Under the pieces are notes generated by a model, which was given only the letters and a program-made list of their open reading frames with translations, searched no databases and had not been told where the DNA came from. DNA of 29,307 nt from a virus, in the IMG/VR virus record IMGVR_UViG_3300027649_000319, positions 1 through 29,307 of that record. One strand, given 5' to 3'. The translations under genes were made by a program, and so were the position numbers. Of the stretch, positions 15,401-20,046 are shown in pieces (within the stretch, counting starts at the first letter, position 1; every line of letters starts with the position of its first letter).

Positions 15401-17423
15401 CAACCCTTTGTTTACTACGCAAGGGCAGGGTGGGGTTGGGCCATTAGAAAATCAAATTAAACAAAACCCAAACAGGTACACACTTGTTAATGCTGAACTT
15501 CCAGTGGACAGGATGCATCCCGCACAATTGTTATTTCCTCATGGAGGAATGCTTAAAGACGTTGTGAATCGTCACGCTTTAGATTTTGGTTCTTTTGAAA
15601 TTACGTCAGAACATGATTTTGGAGTTGATGCAAACCAACTGGGTATTCAATTTGTAGCGGCCAATACGGCTCTTGGTCAATTTGCCGCAAGTTCTATTTC
15701 TTCGCTTATAGCACATGCTCTTAATATGGGCAACGTCCCTGCTCAAATTAATGATTTACAAAAAGCAATTGATACCCTTAAGCCTCAAATACCAATTTCT
15801 AACAACGAAAGAAATGTAGAAATTGCAAATTCTCTGCCTTTCGGGGTGGAAGACATTTACAAGCCAGTTGCCCTTATGAGTACCGTACTTCGGGCCGCTA
15901 ATGCTGGGCTTGGTGCAATTACTTACGCTGACGCAAGAATGCAGGTACTAAGGGGTCACTCTATGCAGGTTTCCCCTGCGTTGCTTATTGGAAGACAGGC
16001 TAATTTATTCCCCCTTTCTTCTGATAGTACTTTTGGGCTAACAATGTCTCAGATTTCTTTGTTACCTGATGCTATTAAAAACAAATTACACGGAGGTTTG
16101 TTTGAAAGGTTTGCACAGGCAGATAATGACTTCTTTATTTCCGCATTTAGGACTGGCAAAGATTTTGAACACAACGGGGTGGCGGGTGATTTAAGAATTC
16201 ATTTAACGTACGCCGCCAAAGAAGCATTACCTTACCTCATGGTTGATGGCATAGGCCCAGATGATTTTCAAAATAATACAGAGTTTTGGAGATTTGTTAG
16301 CAAGGGTGGCGACAAAATTATTGATGCGGCAAATAACTTGAACCGTCCAAATGATTCCGTTGGAGCGACTGTTCAAAGCAACCTTCTTGACGCTGACGGC
16401 AAGCCTTACAGGCCAAAAGACGGGGCCACCACATTCCTTAAAAAATATTATGGTACTGTTGTCAGTGGGGAGAAAAATGAAAATCAACGAATTATTGATT
16501 CTGCTGTAGCCAATGCTGGGTCTTCAATCATTTATTGGGCGGAGACTGGCAGGGCTATGGGCTACGTATCGCAGTATGGTGCCCCTTCTTGGTTTATTGA
16601 GTCTATTATGTTCGGGCAAAAAAGGTCCGCTATTGACGCCTTTTCTACTGACGCATTTAAGAGGCCCGTTGTAACTATTGCTAATGATGGCTCTTATACG
16701 CTGATAGACCCAAACACAGGACGTGCAATAATGGAAAAAATTACTAATCCGCAAATGCTGAGAGAGGCGTTTTTCCAAAATTCTAAATACCAAGGCAAAT
16801 TGCCATACATTTCTAAATTCTTAAGTGAATGGTCACAGGTTGGTGCATATGTAACTCAAGGCCACACCAACGGATTGGTAGCAGGAGAATCAATAAGACA
16901 ATCTTTATCAGACACTTTTGACCCGTTAAATTTTCAAAATAAAGGAAATATTATTCCTACTGATTTTGGCGGTGTTGTTCGTGGCAAACCTGATAACCTT
17001 GGCTACATGAACCAAGGGTCTTCTTTCACTACCGCACGTACTAAACAAATGCAACCGATGGGCAACGTTGCTAATTTTATTGGACCAAAAGTTTGGATGA
17101 AACACATTAACAAGGTTAATGTCGGTGACTCTCAAGCGTTGTCGAATGCCATGAGCACCTATTTTTCCTGTGGGGGTCCAGTCCTCAGATTTAAGCCAAA
17201 CATGCCTACCGAGGCCCACAAAAAGGCTTTTAGAAAGAAAATTGTTGAAGGCATTGCTTTACTTATGCCCTCTAACGGCGGGAAAGGTGGAGCCCAAGCC
17301 AACACCCAAACATTAGAAACTCTTTCAAACATGTACAAAAATTTCAGCAAAATAACCATGGGTCGCAAAATCCCAACACAAGGCGAATCCCTTGAAGACG
17401 AGTATGAATCCTCCAGACCCTGA
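462..17423 (+). CDS. Giant 5,653-aa polyvalent protein (putative ejected virion protein) with two HExxH metallopeptidase motifs
   Basis: A single open frame of about 17 kb. Visible landmarks are: a hydrophobic, glycine-rich stretch at about residues 410-473 that could interact with membrane; a zinc-peptidase motif HEYSH at 599-603, preceded by WLNKEAATPETGV as in polyvalent-protein metallopeptidases; a second motif HEIQHAIQ starting at 2126, whose context (LRDVRVDW upstream, HAIQRREQW) resembles the LPD23-type domain; a 'GNEW..SKDEM..TG..LTRQDL' module near 4249-4300; and IEEIQSD at 4665-4671. The last two are recurrent elements of phage large polyvalent proteins. Such proteins are thought to be packaged and delivered with DNA to act early in infection. 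Position between a probable virion gene and the holin supports late expression. The start overlaps the previous stop (TAATG). Base composition varies strongly along the gene. Enzymatic activity and possible self-processing are inference. Confidence 0.88.
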   Translation: MENNYPNLNANEDALFSKAANELFKGGAMEQSHLSYPISTGNIDEASSGVLSNDEVYDFMQENRDRTFDHTTPEGRNLFRQFEEANERRNKFSFSHFNKMVGTVAEVPSEILKGVFSNNPVKTAVSVADGIARDARDLYALLAQSEDPASPLFRFKDFITGGGTVEDRMKQFNEARWWGNKSNALEEGKDTVLEHWVPDDYRQFARSLIDPKFANAVSYIGLDAPYFIKSAFKRNGLKSSINAFKEVGEDTSRMIVAQEAKQAEDWFSTNATKFKNLSQKLTGETIVGVAETVSKPFDFIKERIARGSTAIESRLGFVPNEFANGSSTLLSDVTETVARGTELGPVRSVLFSLGVKPITEYASVFGNELIDAAQGVVKINPAYSGMDLMGRLALNGGRVAMSKEAQVVAKFANVVVGWPASMAFPTFKRAIGDAAYMGVLGYANARGEGASSGLGVGFAWGGFSGGLRHIHNVYNHSIAHSRIIDNFDNAQIIEISKTNPRHADEVREFLKFVDSKGSARVSATVRAQFMMGWVTSPDSEVRFRSAEEMIKEYGQNEFMDEVGGDFESARRSKGGDLTFSGKSIIWLNKEAATPETGVHEYSHRFLDTLFRRNDNTAHEAVRNFIGKTVDTGVIPDRLMAEFIGRYSKDRLGLDDAWLYNPNPIASQDGGHGNIAYAMAQIADARTELSVDPQNPFTAEERDTGSGKVTKFRLFHDHPILERMVHEVFAYNQSNSLLRKSPDAFLRDPKFKSIRYTMENWFTLMNQRKVNDMEAAGILVRKKSNEGSTLLESVFWDNGEFQSLGLLDEWTDKTMKDVLRYGDVNVMTLSGDRAEVYMKQNGKQRFLKGGKVKSKKEIEAQINEDSDKIAASLENLPDAVKPKWDVMSNGTKKIDLTNLSNEAWQAVYDTGVYNKEEFDMLRGMTDIISQVDAGKPVFNTLTCQYLGFSTQVVEASLGERLKGRQVPVTLRHFAPFSIELTISKVDENGSPLRNPRSHVTVHAMDVNVLNRRKMNMWQRADVKSMFMDFGHFSETFVNWFEQQSLDPSQRKPSAEFLRPEFGSKAERVRDVMYETWGGRKRNDESYINSPEGYAGGKDGPNYPIHSLRFDLMANILRQSQVFPEAFRGQLGALRFNKGVAYEPMRRNAMIGNFVRRELQGGRSFYSDGNGYEIRGSESSFKLFNPFGNLLGIFKTVAKAQSAADRNMAKLPKEELMPKTSDFGDAPTTETLADYLPKRGDVYSGRANLMLYRDKDGRYVSSSLKVNHAKVTKFVNVSLAQVATKNYDLNAVHAVKLKDLIDGPQEWSNVLGKFFDNLEVTTSPFATLHGGVICGLRTGPQGMRMIAVDPQLLSGKGIDSFKFKVSVWLQAMIAVKQKDAFAISTPLALYDADFMHMVRLSGMMNELHQQFLADQKLASVLQPVSSGDDVDMFSKWAEEKIADKKESAALEMLFDESMKMPKSVPKWATGTITDSQGRTYPRYAHSLFTYLGRRPKDANGTDIASPVSLMPDEVKADLNNWACTMAEDFLSGKAWTFKVLDMFIASLNYDKYELPRSVSNFLKTVNQSSFPTYYLDRKKNQVVQEDVGYLSTQLQRWKSDAFYLHAVTKVGDREAAKNKNKPLNDLFVKTNQETAKDTIDAKPIAFIGNDAVEFTAEDSNMPVQVLRLMSGMDGMRSFVLVERSSHKGGLGQARFSVNMSDITLIGAHRTQLDKAGNPALDADKFTTDPAYGNNSPLHSLLGEKGIAEMPTELIAGVLGVLPFSGPKQAGTLHAHYDTGWHLAHISKIAGDLGITVNPSQDFTMAGLQNLSNSLFTAGIDSAEKMYFHMVVTGAMQAEMGRSVLNGDPTNLHGKLGSQSKSRDYITSSVKDFGQALVDRGYSMIIHAAATASQGSMGVKAKGRGWEVGADSSIISSAYSSKGITGKQATLSKSIQSSVKMVMNEMAKNGYNPERTSKLIGGPAKLMLGGTIAKEQDMIASGSMRIVKTDSGKTYKAFEFSDKNARLLTEKVGGKLHLMPFTKGGESEFNAYYKDFVRGQAPMMSTDSLKLSELIDHDTLFAHYPTLRDVRVDWDHGYGAQYNPESDTITLGIDRYIGKEMNERGSPEHVDYASFGIDFERKATETILHEIQHAIQRREQWTDSVSVKESAVFQGAGLIAANNITGVSGRTLSTERLINDSGRVFFTNDPSGAPTQFQNAQVIQSIIKMADSPMHQQLRQYAYPNLIKVSEEVMLGLADAHMHHPAGQMSRVNAEKLSIKLGEIRKGAIESMESFKRGDLTEKQAKDVVCEHVIKLEELIERGVGMLTLENSPIADRLYNGMNNSLKYMRRSMQALNAFQAISKMADAGPNGLDVGSFTAKAKEIFSTVSTMQYLSQKHEIEADLTESRSRMTQEQLNQTGINPDMTRVNGLDAISGAMDIGYAGNSIRAIGIALKNKTPIRVANLMIGGTGDHKLKPEEKSNEPLKLMAKGALVSWVVRTLENELQQLNAVAFYGRGWEIDKEGVARLTFRQGVIRVKGNKNVALDVLRIHGVGEFDKASIQQQGEGNLGIYAAIARDGQSTITLQDIARIIDGIVVTESELTTPTEAMDIITRDDFPSVIKVKELPEILKSRGISDDGLLLSNAALFAQIDLADFPQTLTKGELIDMVSIVHRQLVHERVATRSMGSGTLRKAKFEKGQTSPEKLLTVIDDNFGGNSYANNPVKDFVDTLLGSDAMPPQFDTNTIRPELTNNSYKFGILNVNFETGMAILDPKKPDWVEPEIWTKLLEKWKKKGYMDAGYFGMKQSLQDTDANRHMRFEVQAKADQLNRNLTRKMFLIKPFYEQILTKLSSDFEGYNDSSQKLIAVKFSLLDEVSLAMIEPDLAGFRTGINVGIGTSSNRGFGNNMNWAESEMDDRYTETGRTYNQLGIAPAIYASGYSPEIRDAFVELQTLMPMVGFTSESSARGGSLSNTDVVIGRRTVNLYQLIDGMGDRKLAADGNNIQDNLLTITTSALATKSVVEQMLSELSDTENVDLESMRFLSRLSVQAATLAQTATHLIGDADNASREYVHRNVQRDAPNESVQNRFIQELALLRGYRGADGGVVIQENLVADTSAAMSHKRNVEIPIWNHTLAPAGIGGLDFNAPAVQASVMKDLAARSIIFGAINDGAGNVTRPMSYIGPLSDLARTIVASQQQGTRSQHPVTIDLSSPFTSGTHALHSILYLASQERGVGLTDALTADSEFYKMWADPIKISEFNRQHISGHSVESFAVGVAPFLAVAMSERAPLLKDGKLTVGDILSVEQRALLQSARQAYRDHDFANKFTPEMDAARHAFFFTLSSQQISAIVSHLVSGNSTYGIITMLGVMNAHQNIKVLPEAPNLSQKLGNNARAEMNRQLDYYLTEGRYQTEMGTNDTNGVKDVYQSGKNHVWVEMMANIVLTDPLTQNALLAAWSVMDNSARAYVPDMVNGTPQRNRPHVSLITHISPVNYAYQQPTFLASNTQVGRNFALSSTHPTRVHSIVATDTNQIKERELDMPAIEFSGEQMGMAEALFKIYDPASVNADAFSAPTDNVAIINQQSDALMGVHKAEVGFRGSEISQKFIRKNVVDSIIAQAKRMGTDKVSIEPARFRLSGRSVTRKSSRITESEGGSSGNKYRSHAQGFSSLFAGMGLVPDKENGVSVMANNSENYPFMTSPMLGFAWKRLEDGRLVVNMTGDHAGYKSGYLGTQYTPTTQSPRTKIPIGFNIQESLGYNPYSGEISPPNIHLALFGGMSMANYNTEPAGMNAAMSIGGESWRKQLVKSAREKINMGDGVRTRYEGVDINKSGIVYKNARMHAGLDTLMSSNEAHNDAEAINMAYSILNHRTGHQYATLTLPKDSSPEVVRAFIHNILIGASMSSLMQTLSRNANAQGFNTPFLGDGNQIYATMLNIPDGLTPNKLSRISALMSNSETGGLKDSMDMEGIIKNSKGSQVRQFGGSLSPEEQRGGLARRASMVLARNPRLLADIESLAEKATKSDHGWSIPDAERHLTKNGDTSLAIELMFPNRPEMQKFAWDGKESNGVSIVHRGPKAKPTGYFVTYDYQTGIDQYGNPITTRKVVPAKTLSEAEGIRSKFGVTASKAIMAQALVAAGMAEPQIKQGVTNADSNVDFSVQDGKLLRQNETGLAMVFSKNYYVGDFGKPMSRDEATAVSQTLSNGSVLQTQLPSIKAGTANLMIGNRDAKELEGLLRRKLTFGNGSGPIEFSSKLMRVVAYGKRKQGRDLYPDSMTGNEWYKFFKEHTISKDEMRMTGIVHLLHENLNTPLTRQDLAEFIYTVYPRTSRQVRRANNNKIIAENANIKSGSLSGVYNLPFIEDVQAKEDFVVNTHLDNLQKVSDFIDLHRGVDEFKADTVALSEALRKSIQFAVQEMGLPADASPLTNFDLKTSIEYMRNVYKNTTETSATIEGFFGEGRGIRPAHLDYIMRDAVWGRLSDQYKTIEGSLGDLGFINPYEIEYANQTKERNPFNPTSVLEIANSESLHGGIGVMRTYPYSSEIPPYPSFSQQGVYYHGGNAHASMATFTGHYQSSPHFVEVTNSRLLKESQNAKDALKKRMENSYVSEEEKKKIQSVIDTIERVQFVRKLVGSSVADFSHYSDNDTGTFQLGHVRSTETVLSGEYGIASPLEPAFHGTDSVSGYVYKPETIIGIEEIQSDSFQYHTFGPPNKVEQSLPDSIEQIEGLKKAGDLAKLVETQRRLQASVKDAQTIINQYLRKQMISNLGDNRMNTMFLQKNLSILSPFERYMLRDSLKLKDTGRTIKVPEHYRQYIGKDTIPVYDHIDYEIFRDDDNTLFETEENRRMSVQVGRKIAIQINHLAHGDVLASLLPPSFMGLKFEEDTFHYREDASGRPMPTPSFVFMVYAAQDPEVINKSVHIGESQSNMVGASEIDWDAVAARTVDRIESMKETVVNLEASMDQNNLRELAGNKASKLAKAKFFENLIATYRERLESPRNQMLMPDTTISGNPLFTTQGQGGVGPLENQIKQNPNRYTLVNAELPVDRMHPAQLLFPHGGMLKDVVNRHALDFGSFEITSEHDFGVDANQLGIQFVAANTALGQFAASSISSLIAHALNMGNVPAQINDLQKAIDTLKPQIPISNNERNVEIANSLPFGVEDIYKPVALMSTVLRAANAGLGAITYADARMQVLRGHSMQVSPALLIGRQANLFPLSSDSTFGLTMSQISLLPDAIKNKLHGGLFERFAQADNDFFISAFRTGKDFEHNGVAGDLRIHLTYAAKEALPYLMVDGIGPDDFQNNTEFWRFVSKGGDKIIDAANNLNRPNDSVGATVQSNLLDADGKPYRPKDGATTFLKKYYGTVVSGEKNENQRIIDSAVANAGSSIIYWAETGRAMGYVSQYGAPSWFIESIMFGQKRSAIDAFSTDAFKRPVVTIANDGSYTLIDPNTGRAIMEKITNPQMLREAFFQNSKYQGKLPYISKFLSEWSQVGAYVTQGHTNGLVAGESIRQSLSDTFDPLNFQNKGNIIPTDFGGVVRGKPDNLGYMNQGSSFTTARTKQMQPMGNVANFIGPKVWMKHINKVNVGDSQALSNAMSTYFSCGGPVLRFKPNMPTEAHKKAFRKKIVEGIALLMPSNGGKGGAQANTQTLETLSNMYKNFSKITMGRKIPTQGESLEDEYESSRP

Positions 17424-17712
17424 TTTTAATTCTAGATTGGCTGACCTAAAACAGGGAGGATGGGTCATGGCTTTTTTAGGTGCCCTTGGAGCCACGGTAA
17501 GGTTGCTGGTTAGTAATGAAGACTTAGGGTGGGTAATAGCGGTAAGGCGTGTAGTTGGCGGCGGTATAATTGGTATTGTTGCTTATTTCTCTGTTCATGG
17601 GTTGGTTGAACCACTTTATGAGGCTGTGACCTACAGTATCTGCGGGTCATTTGCCCCTGAAATAGTTGAAGGAATAAGGTTAAAGATTAAAAATTTCCGC
17701 TTGAAAAAGTAG
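17404..17712 (+). CDS. Holin-like small membrane protein
   Basis: A 102-aa protein with three hydrophobic segments (about residues 18-36, 48-67 and 71-91) and a very basic C-terminus (RLKIKNFRLKK). This topology and size fit phage holins, and GGWVMAFLGALGATVRLL resembles the first segment of the holin superfamily that includes LydA-type proteins. It would form pores in the inner membrane and release or activate the lysozyme. The ATG at 17404 lies inside the end of the giant gene (20-nt overlap). A TTG at 17392 is an alternative start but would add only four residues. No clear Shine-Dalgarno is present, so coupling to the giant gene is likely. The neighbouring spanin candidate supports a lysis cassette. 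Confidence 0.75.
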   Translation: MNPPDPDFNSRLADLKQGGWVMAFLGALGATVRLLVSNEDLGWVIAVRRVVGGGIIGIVAYFSVHGLVEPLYEAVTYSICGSFAPEIVEGIRLKIKNFRLKK

Positions 17713-17734
17713 TCCGTATTGGCACACTGCTTAC

Positions 17735-17839
17735 ATGGATAAAATCAAAGAAGTCTCCAACTACTTATGGGCAAACCTCACTATCAGATGGTTAACTATT
17801 GGATTTATTTTTGGCTTCCTGTTGTCGTTTATCTTTTAA
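17735..17839 (+). CDS. Nested 34-aa single-TM membrane ORF
   Basis: A short ORF from ATG 17735 to TAA 17837-17839. It has a charged N-terminus (MDKIKEV) followed by the hydrophobic run WLTIGFIFGFLLSFIF up to the stop. It begins before the lipoprotein gene and overlaps its first 73 bases in another frame, so one DNA segment encodes a TM helix in one frame and a lipoprotein signal peptide in the other. Overlap of lysis genes in different frames is common (Rz/Rz1, holin/antiholin). It could be an antiholin, a second holin or a chance ORF. No Shine-Dalgarno is seen. Confidence is limited by length. Confidence 0.4.
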   Translation: MDKIKEVSNYLWANLTIRWLTIGFIFGFLLSFIF

Positions 17840-18522
17840 GCGGCTGTTCAACCGCCCCAGTTGCACCTCTTATCAAGGTGGTGGATAATCCTGAGCGAGA
17901 AAAGTACATCACTAGGATTGAGCATGAAACCTCGGAGGCTTCTGCCGCCTTAAAGGTGGCCAAGGACGGGGTAAGCCCTCTTTACTCAAAACTTGTAGAC
18001 CTGACCATTGTCAGGCTAGATGGCATTAAACTACCCACCTCAAAGCAGGTAGAGGCGTTTAGGGCTACGCTTGGCAACACCAGCGAACTTAAGAAAGCCG
18101 AGGACAAGGCTGGAAGGGTAAACGAAGAGACCAGCATGCTTTACGACTTGGTCGAGGAGCGTGACATGGAAAACATGTCCCTCAAGGCGGAGAACGAAGC
18201 CATCCGCAAAGAACAGGCGTTTGCGGAACTTAGGGCAAAATGCTTTACTCTTGGCTCATGGTTTACCATTGGTGGCGGTCTATTGCTTGTTGGTGCCAGT
18301 GTGCTTGGTTTGCCCAGATTTGGCGGGGCTATCATGTTGCTTATTGCCGTCCTTTGTTTTGCGTCACCTTTTGTAATTCAGGACGTTGTTAACGCCCTGT
18401 GGTTTAAGATTGTAGTTGGGGCCGTGATTGTTTTGAGTGTCATTGCGTTTCTTATTGAGGCTTATGGTCACCATAGCCACGTAAAGGGCCGCTTGACCCC
18501 GCAGAACAAACAAGCAACCTAA
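17767..18522 (+). CDS. Spanin-like lipoprotein with coiled coil and C-terminal membrane segments
   Basis: A 251-aa protein. The N-terminus has a hydrophobic signal and a lipobox LSGC, with Cys27 as the predicted lipidated residue. A largely charged helical region with heptad-like spacing follows (about 105-157, for example DLVEERDMENMSLKAENEAI). Three hydrophobic segments then lie at about 160-181, 185-205 and 211-231, and the tail is polar. Unimolecular spanins (T1 gp11 type) join an outer-membrane lipoprotein end to an inner-membrane C-terminal helix through a periplasmic linker; this protein has that plan but with three TM segments instead of one. Position after the holin fits a role in outer-membrane disruption. 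The start is chosen so that the signal peptide is intact; Met8 is also possible. A non-lysis membrane lipoprotein remains an alternative. Confidence 0.6.
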   Translation: MGKPHYQMVNYWIYFWLPVVVYLLSGCSTAPVAPLIKVVDNPEREKYITRIEHETSEASAALKVAKDGVSPLYSKLVDLTIVRLDGIKLPTSKQVEAFRATLGNTSELKKAEDKAGRVNEETSMLYDLVEERDMENMSLKAENEAIRKEQAFAELRAKCFTLGSWFTIGGGLLLVGASVLGLPRFGGAIMLLIAVLCFASPFVIQDVVNALWFKIVVGAVIVLSVIAFLIEAYGHHSHVKGRLTPQNKQAT

Positions 18523-18534
18523 CTTTGGTAATCA

Positions 18535-18603
18535 TGTGTTGTGAGGGTGCCGAGAGGTTAAATGGGGGTCACAGTTGGTTCTGTCCCTACAGCCCATAAC
18601 ACA
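18535..18603 (+). other. Structured intergenic element at the lysis/early junction
   Basis: The 130-nt gap between the convergent blocks holds a long stem: 18535-18546 pairs with 18593-18603 (11 bp with one bulged A). Inside is a second hairpin, GGGG (18565-18568) plus ACAG (18571-18574) with CTGT (18581-18584) plus CCCT. The internal segment GCCGAGAGGTTAAA recalls the D-arm of serine or tyrosine tRNAs, but no proper anticodon or T arm can be drawn. It lies in the 3' end of the lysis transcript and abuts the terminator. It may be a decayed tRNA or a 3' stability element. Confidence 0.35.
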
Positions 18604-18631
18604 AAAAAGGAGCACCCGTTTGAGTGCTCCT
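18603..18631 (-). terminator. Intrinsic terminator of the minus-strand block
   Basis: A perfect 8-bp stem, AGGAGCAC (18608-18615) and GTGCTCCT (18624-18631), with an 8-nt loop. Read on the minus strand it is followed by a run of six T. It lies 22 nt past the stop of the last minus-strand gene. On the plus strand the hairpin follows six A and is trailed only by GCTTGTTTG, so termination of lysis transcripts there would be weaker. Confidence 0.85.
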
Positions 18632-18652
18632 GCTTGTTTGATTTGGCTTCTT

Positions 18653-18994
18653 TTACTTTAACGCAAGGGCGGCGTTAAACGCTCTATACGCTATGGCAAT
18701 CTGTTCGGCATACTGTTCGGCAGAATGCTTGGCAGATTCAATATCTTTAGCGTTTTTTCCGTATTCGAAGCCACCACCGATTTCGTGGGATGGGATGTTC
18801 CGCTTACCGATGTAAGAACGGAATGCCACCTCACGGACGATTGCAGAACGGATGAAATCCGAACGGCTGATACCCTCTGAGTCAGAGAGAGTATCAATAT
18901 CTACAGCCAAATCTTTGGAGATGTTGGTGCAGACGATGGTTTGACCTATGACGGATTGAACCGCTCCGTATTTCCTGTTGTGTTTCTTTTTCAT
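18653..18994 (-). CDS. Ribbon-helix-helix DNA-binding protein
   Basis: A 113-aa protein whose residues about 17-55 (IGQTIVCTNISKDLAVDIDT then EGISRSDFIRSAIVREV) match the beta strand, helix, turn, helix layout of CopG/Arc/MetJ-type regulators. These act as dimers inserting a beta ribbon in the major groove. The C-terminal half (EYGKNAKDIESAKHSAEQYA) is helical, perhaps for oligomerisation. It is the last gene of the minus-strand block before the terminator. Its start follows a GAAA-tetraloop hairpin and a G-free leader, with no Shine-Dalgarno. A role in repressing early transcription is inference. Confidence 0.75.
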   Translation of the reverse strand: MKKKHNRKYGAVQSVIGQTIVCTNISKDLAVDIDTLSDSEGISRSDFIRSAIVREVAFRSYIGKRNIPSHEIGGGFEYGKNAKDIESAKHSAEQYAEQIAIAYRAFNAALALK

Positions 18995-19010
18995 GTGTGT
19001 GTTTTGTTGT

Positions 19011-19022
19011 GCCCTTTCGGGC
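19011..19022 (-). promoter_or_regulatory. GAAA-tetraloop hairpin in the 5' leader
   Basis: On the minus strand the sequence reads GCCCGAAAGGGC, a 4-bp GC stem closed by a GNRA loop. It lies 16 nt upstream of the ATG at 18994 and 6 nt after the tRNA-Arg(UCU) 3' end. The linker to the start codon is ACAACAAAACACACAC. An identical hairpin with a near-identical linker occurs at 25655-25666. A 5' mRNA-end stabiliser after tRNA processing is one interpretation. Confidence 0.55.
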
Positions 19023-19028
19023 GAAAGT

Positions 19029-19100
19029 TGCTCCCTCTAGGAATCGAACCTAGATTCACTGCTTAGAAGGCAGTTGTTCTATCCATTGAACTAAGGAAGC
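19029..19100 (-). tRNA. tRNA-Arg (anticodon UCU)
   Basis: Full cloverleaf on the minus strand. The acceptor stem is GCTTCCT/AGGGAGC with one G-T pair, and the D arm is GTTC/GAAC. The anticodon arm is ACTGC-CTTCTAA-GCAGT, giving anticodon UCU. The T arm is CTAGG-TTCGATT-CCTAG and the discriminator base is A. CCA is not encoded. It would read AGA, which is used heavily in the phage genes here. It begins only 6 nt after the ERF stop codon, so it is probably excised from the same transcript. Confidence 0.95.
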
Positions 19101-19106
19101 AAAGGC

Positions 19107-19865
19107 TTAGAACGGTACGTCGTCGCTAGTTGGTTCGGTGGCTTGGCCTTTGGCGTTTTGGATGGCGTTAAGTGCATCACGCAACGCAATGTCTTGAGGG
19201 CTTGGCGGGTTGTCTTTGTAGCCCTTAGGTTGGAATTCTTTAATGTACCACTCAAGCGAGTTGCTGGGTAGTTCAAAGAGGGCCTTACCCTTGTTCTTGC
19301 CGAAGTGCAGGATGGTTCTCATGGCATCTCCGACAGTCTCTGGGTCTCTGGCAACTGCTTTAGATTTGGCAACCGCTTTAGGTGCAGGAGCGGGGTCAAA
19401 TGCAGGAGCGGCGACTGGACTAGGAATGTACTTAGGGGCAGGAGCCTTAACGGTTCTGTCGGTCTCTGCGTCATCATCAGCCGTAGCCAGATTTGCAATA
19501 CCAGCGATGGCGTATCTCCTCAAATAAGAGAAGAGTGAGCCAGCATCCTGACCTTTGAACTTATCTTTATCCACTGGCAGTTCGCAGGTGTAGCCCATCT
19601 GACCGCCACTTTTGTGGACGATGCAAGTACGGATACCTACGGATTCAGCCGAACCGATAGGGAACTGGAGGATAGCCAGACCATGTTTGGCAAAGATTGC
19701 CTTAGTAGCCGCAATATGGGCACTTAGGGTTGCATAAGATGAGTGATGAAACGGGTTCTCCGCATCTGGACTCACGTCACGGGTTTCACTGCATGCGGCC
19801 ACTATTGCGGCGGCGAGTTCTGGTCTGATGTCGTACACGTAGGTAGGATTAGTTGGGCTGGTCAT
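19107..19865 (-). CDS. erf: ERF-family single-strand annealing recombinase with SSB-like tail
   Basis: A 252-aa protein. Residues 37-132 carry the ERF signature: NPFHHSSYATLSAH, HGLAILQFP, a HKSGG segment, then GSLFSYLRRYAIAGI and the acidic ATADDDAETD. ERF proteins anneal complementary single strands in phage recombination and end joining. A proline/alanine linker (140-170) leads to a second small module, HFGKNKGKALFELPSNSLEW (187-206), resembling DUF3820-type domains. The C-terminus, DDVPF, matches the acidic tip of SSB proteins that docks partner enzymes. It likely works with the RecE-like exonuclease in this block. The start ATG lies 17 nt inside the preceding gene behind CAACAACAACA, without Shine-Dalgarno. 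Confidence 0.88.
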   Translation of the reverse strand: MTSPTNPTYVYDIRPELAAAIVAACSETRDVSPDAENPFHHSSYATLSAHIAATKAIFAKHGLAILQFPIGSAESVGIRTCIVHKSGGQMGYTCELPVDKDKFKGQDAGSLFSYLRRYAIAGIANLATADDDAETDRTVKAPAPKYIPSPVAAPAFDPAPAPKAVAKSKAVARDPETVGDAMRTILHFGKNKGKALFELPSNSLEWYIKEFQPKGYKDNPPSPQDIALRDALNAIQNAKGQATEPTSDDVPF

Positions 19866-20046
19866 TGTTGTTGTTGGTGGAATTGATATTGATGGTTGGA
19901 TTTTTCTCGTTGAGAAATTGGGTAACGACCAAACGGCAGAGTGATGCTCTAGTTAGGTCCCAATTTTGGGCGAGTGAATCTAGCCGTTTAGCGTTTTCAG
20001 TCGGGACTTTAATCCAGATGAGACGGTGGGTTTTGTTGTCTTTCAT
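19849..20046 (-). CDS. Small ribbon-helix-helix-like protein
   Basis: A 65-aa protein. HRLIWIKVPTENAKRLDSLA followed by WDLTRASLCRLVVTQFL fits the strand, helix, helix pattern of ribbon-helix-helix regulators. The C-terminal tail is rich in Asn (about 49-62), encoded by AAC/AAT repeats that also form the leader of the overlapping ERF gene. The start ATG overlaps the preceding stop as TAATG. It may be a transcriptional regulator of the recombination genes; this is inferred from fold and position only. Confidence 0.6.
   Translation of the reverse strand: MKDNKTHRLIWIKVPTENAKRLDSLAQNWDLTRASLCRLVVTQFLNEKNPTININSTNNNNDQPN

Noticed and set aside
18531-18541. Start-like CACATGATTAC on the minus strand, shared with 25810-25820
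   Set aside because: The frame that follows is antisense to the end of the spanin candidate and lies downstream of the terminator, so it is probably not translated.
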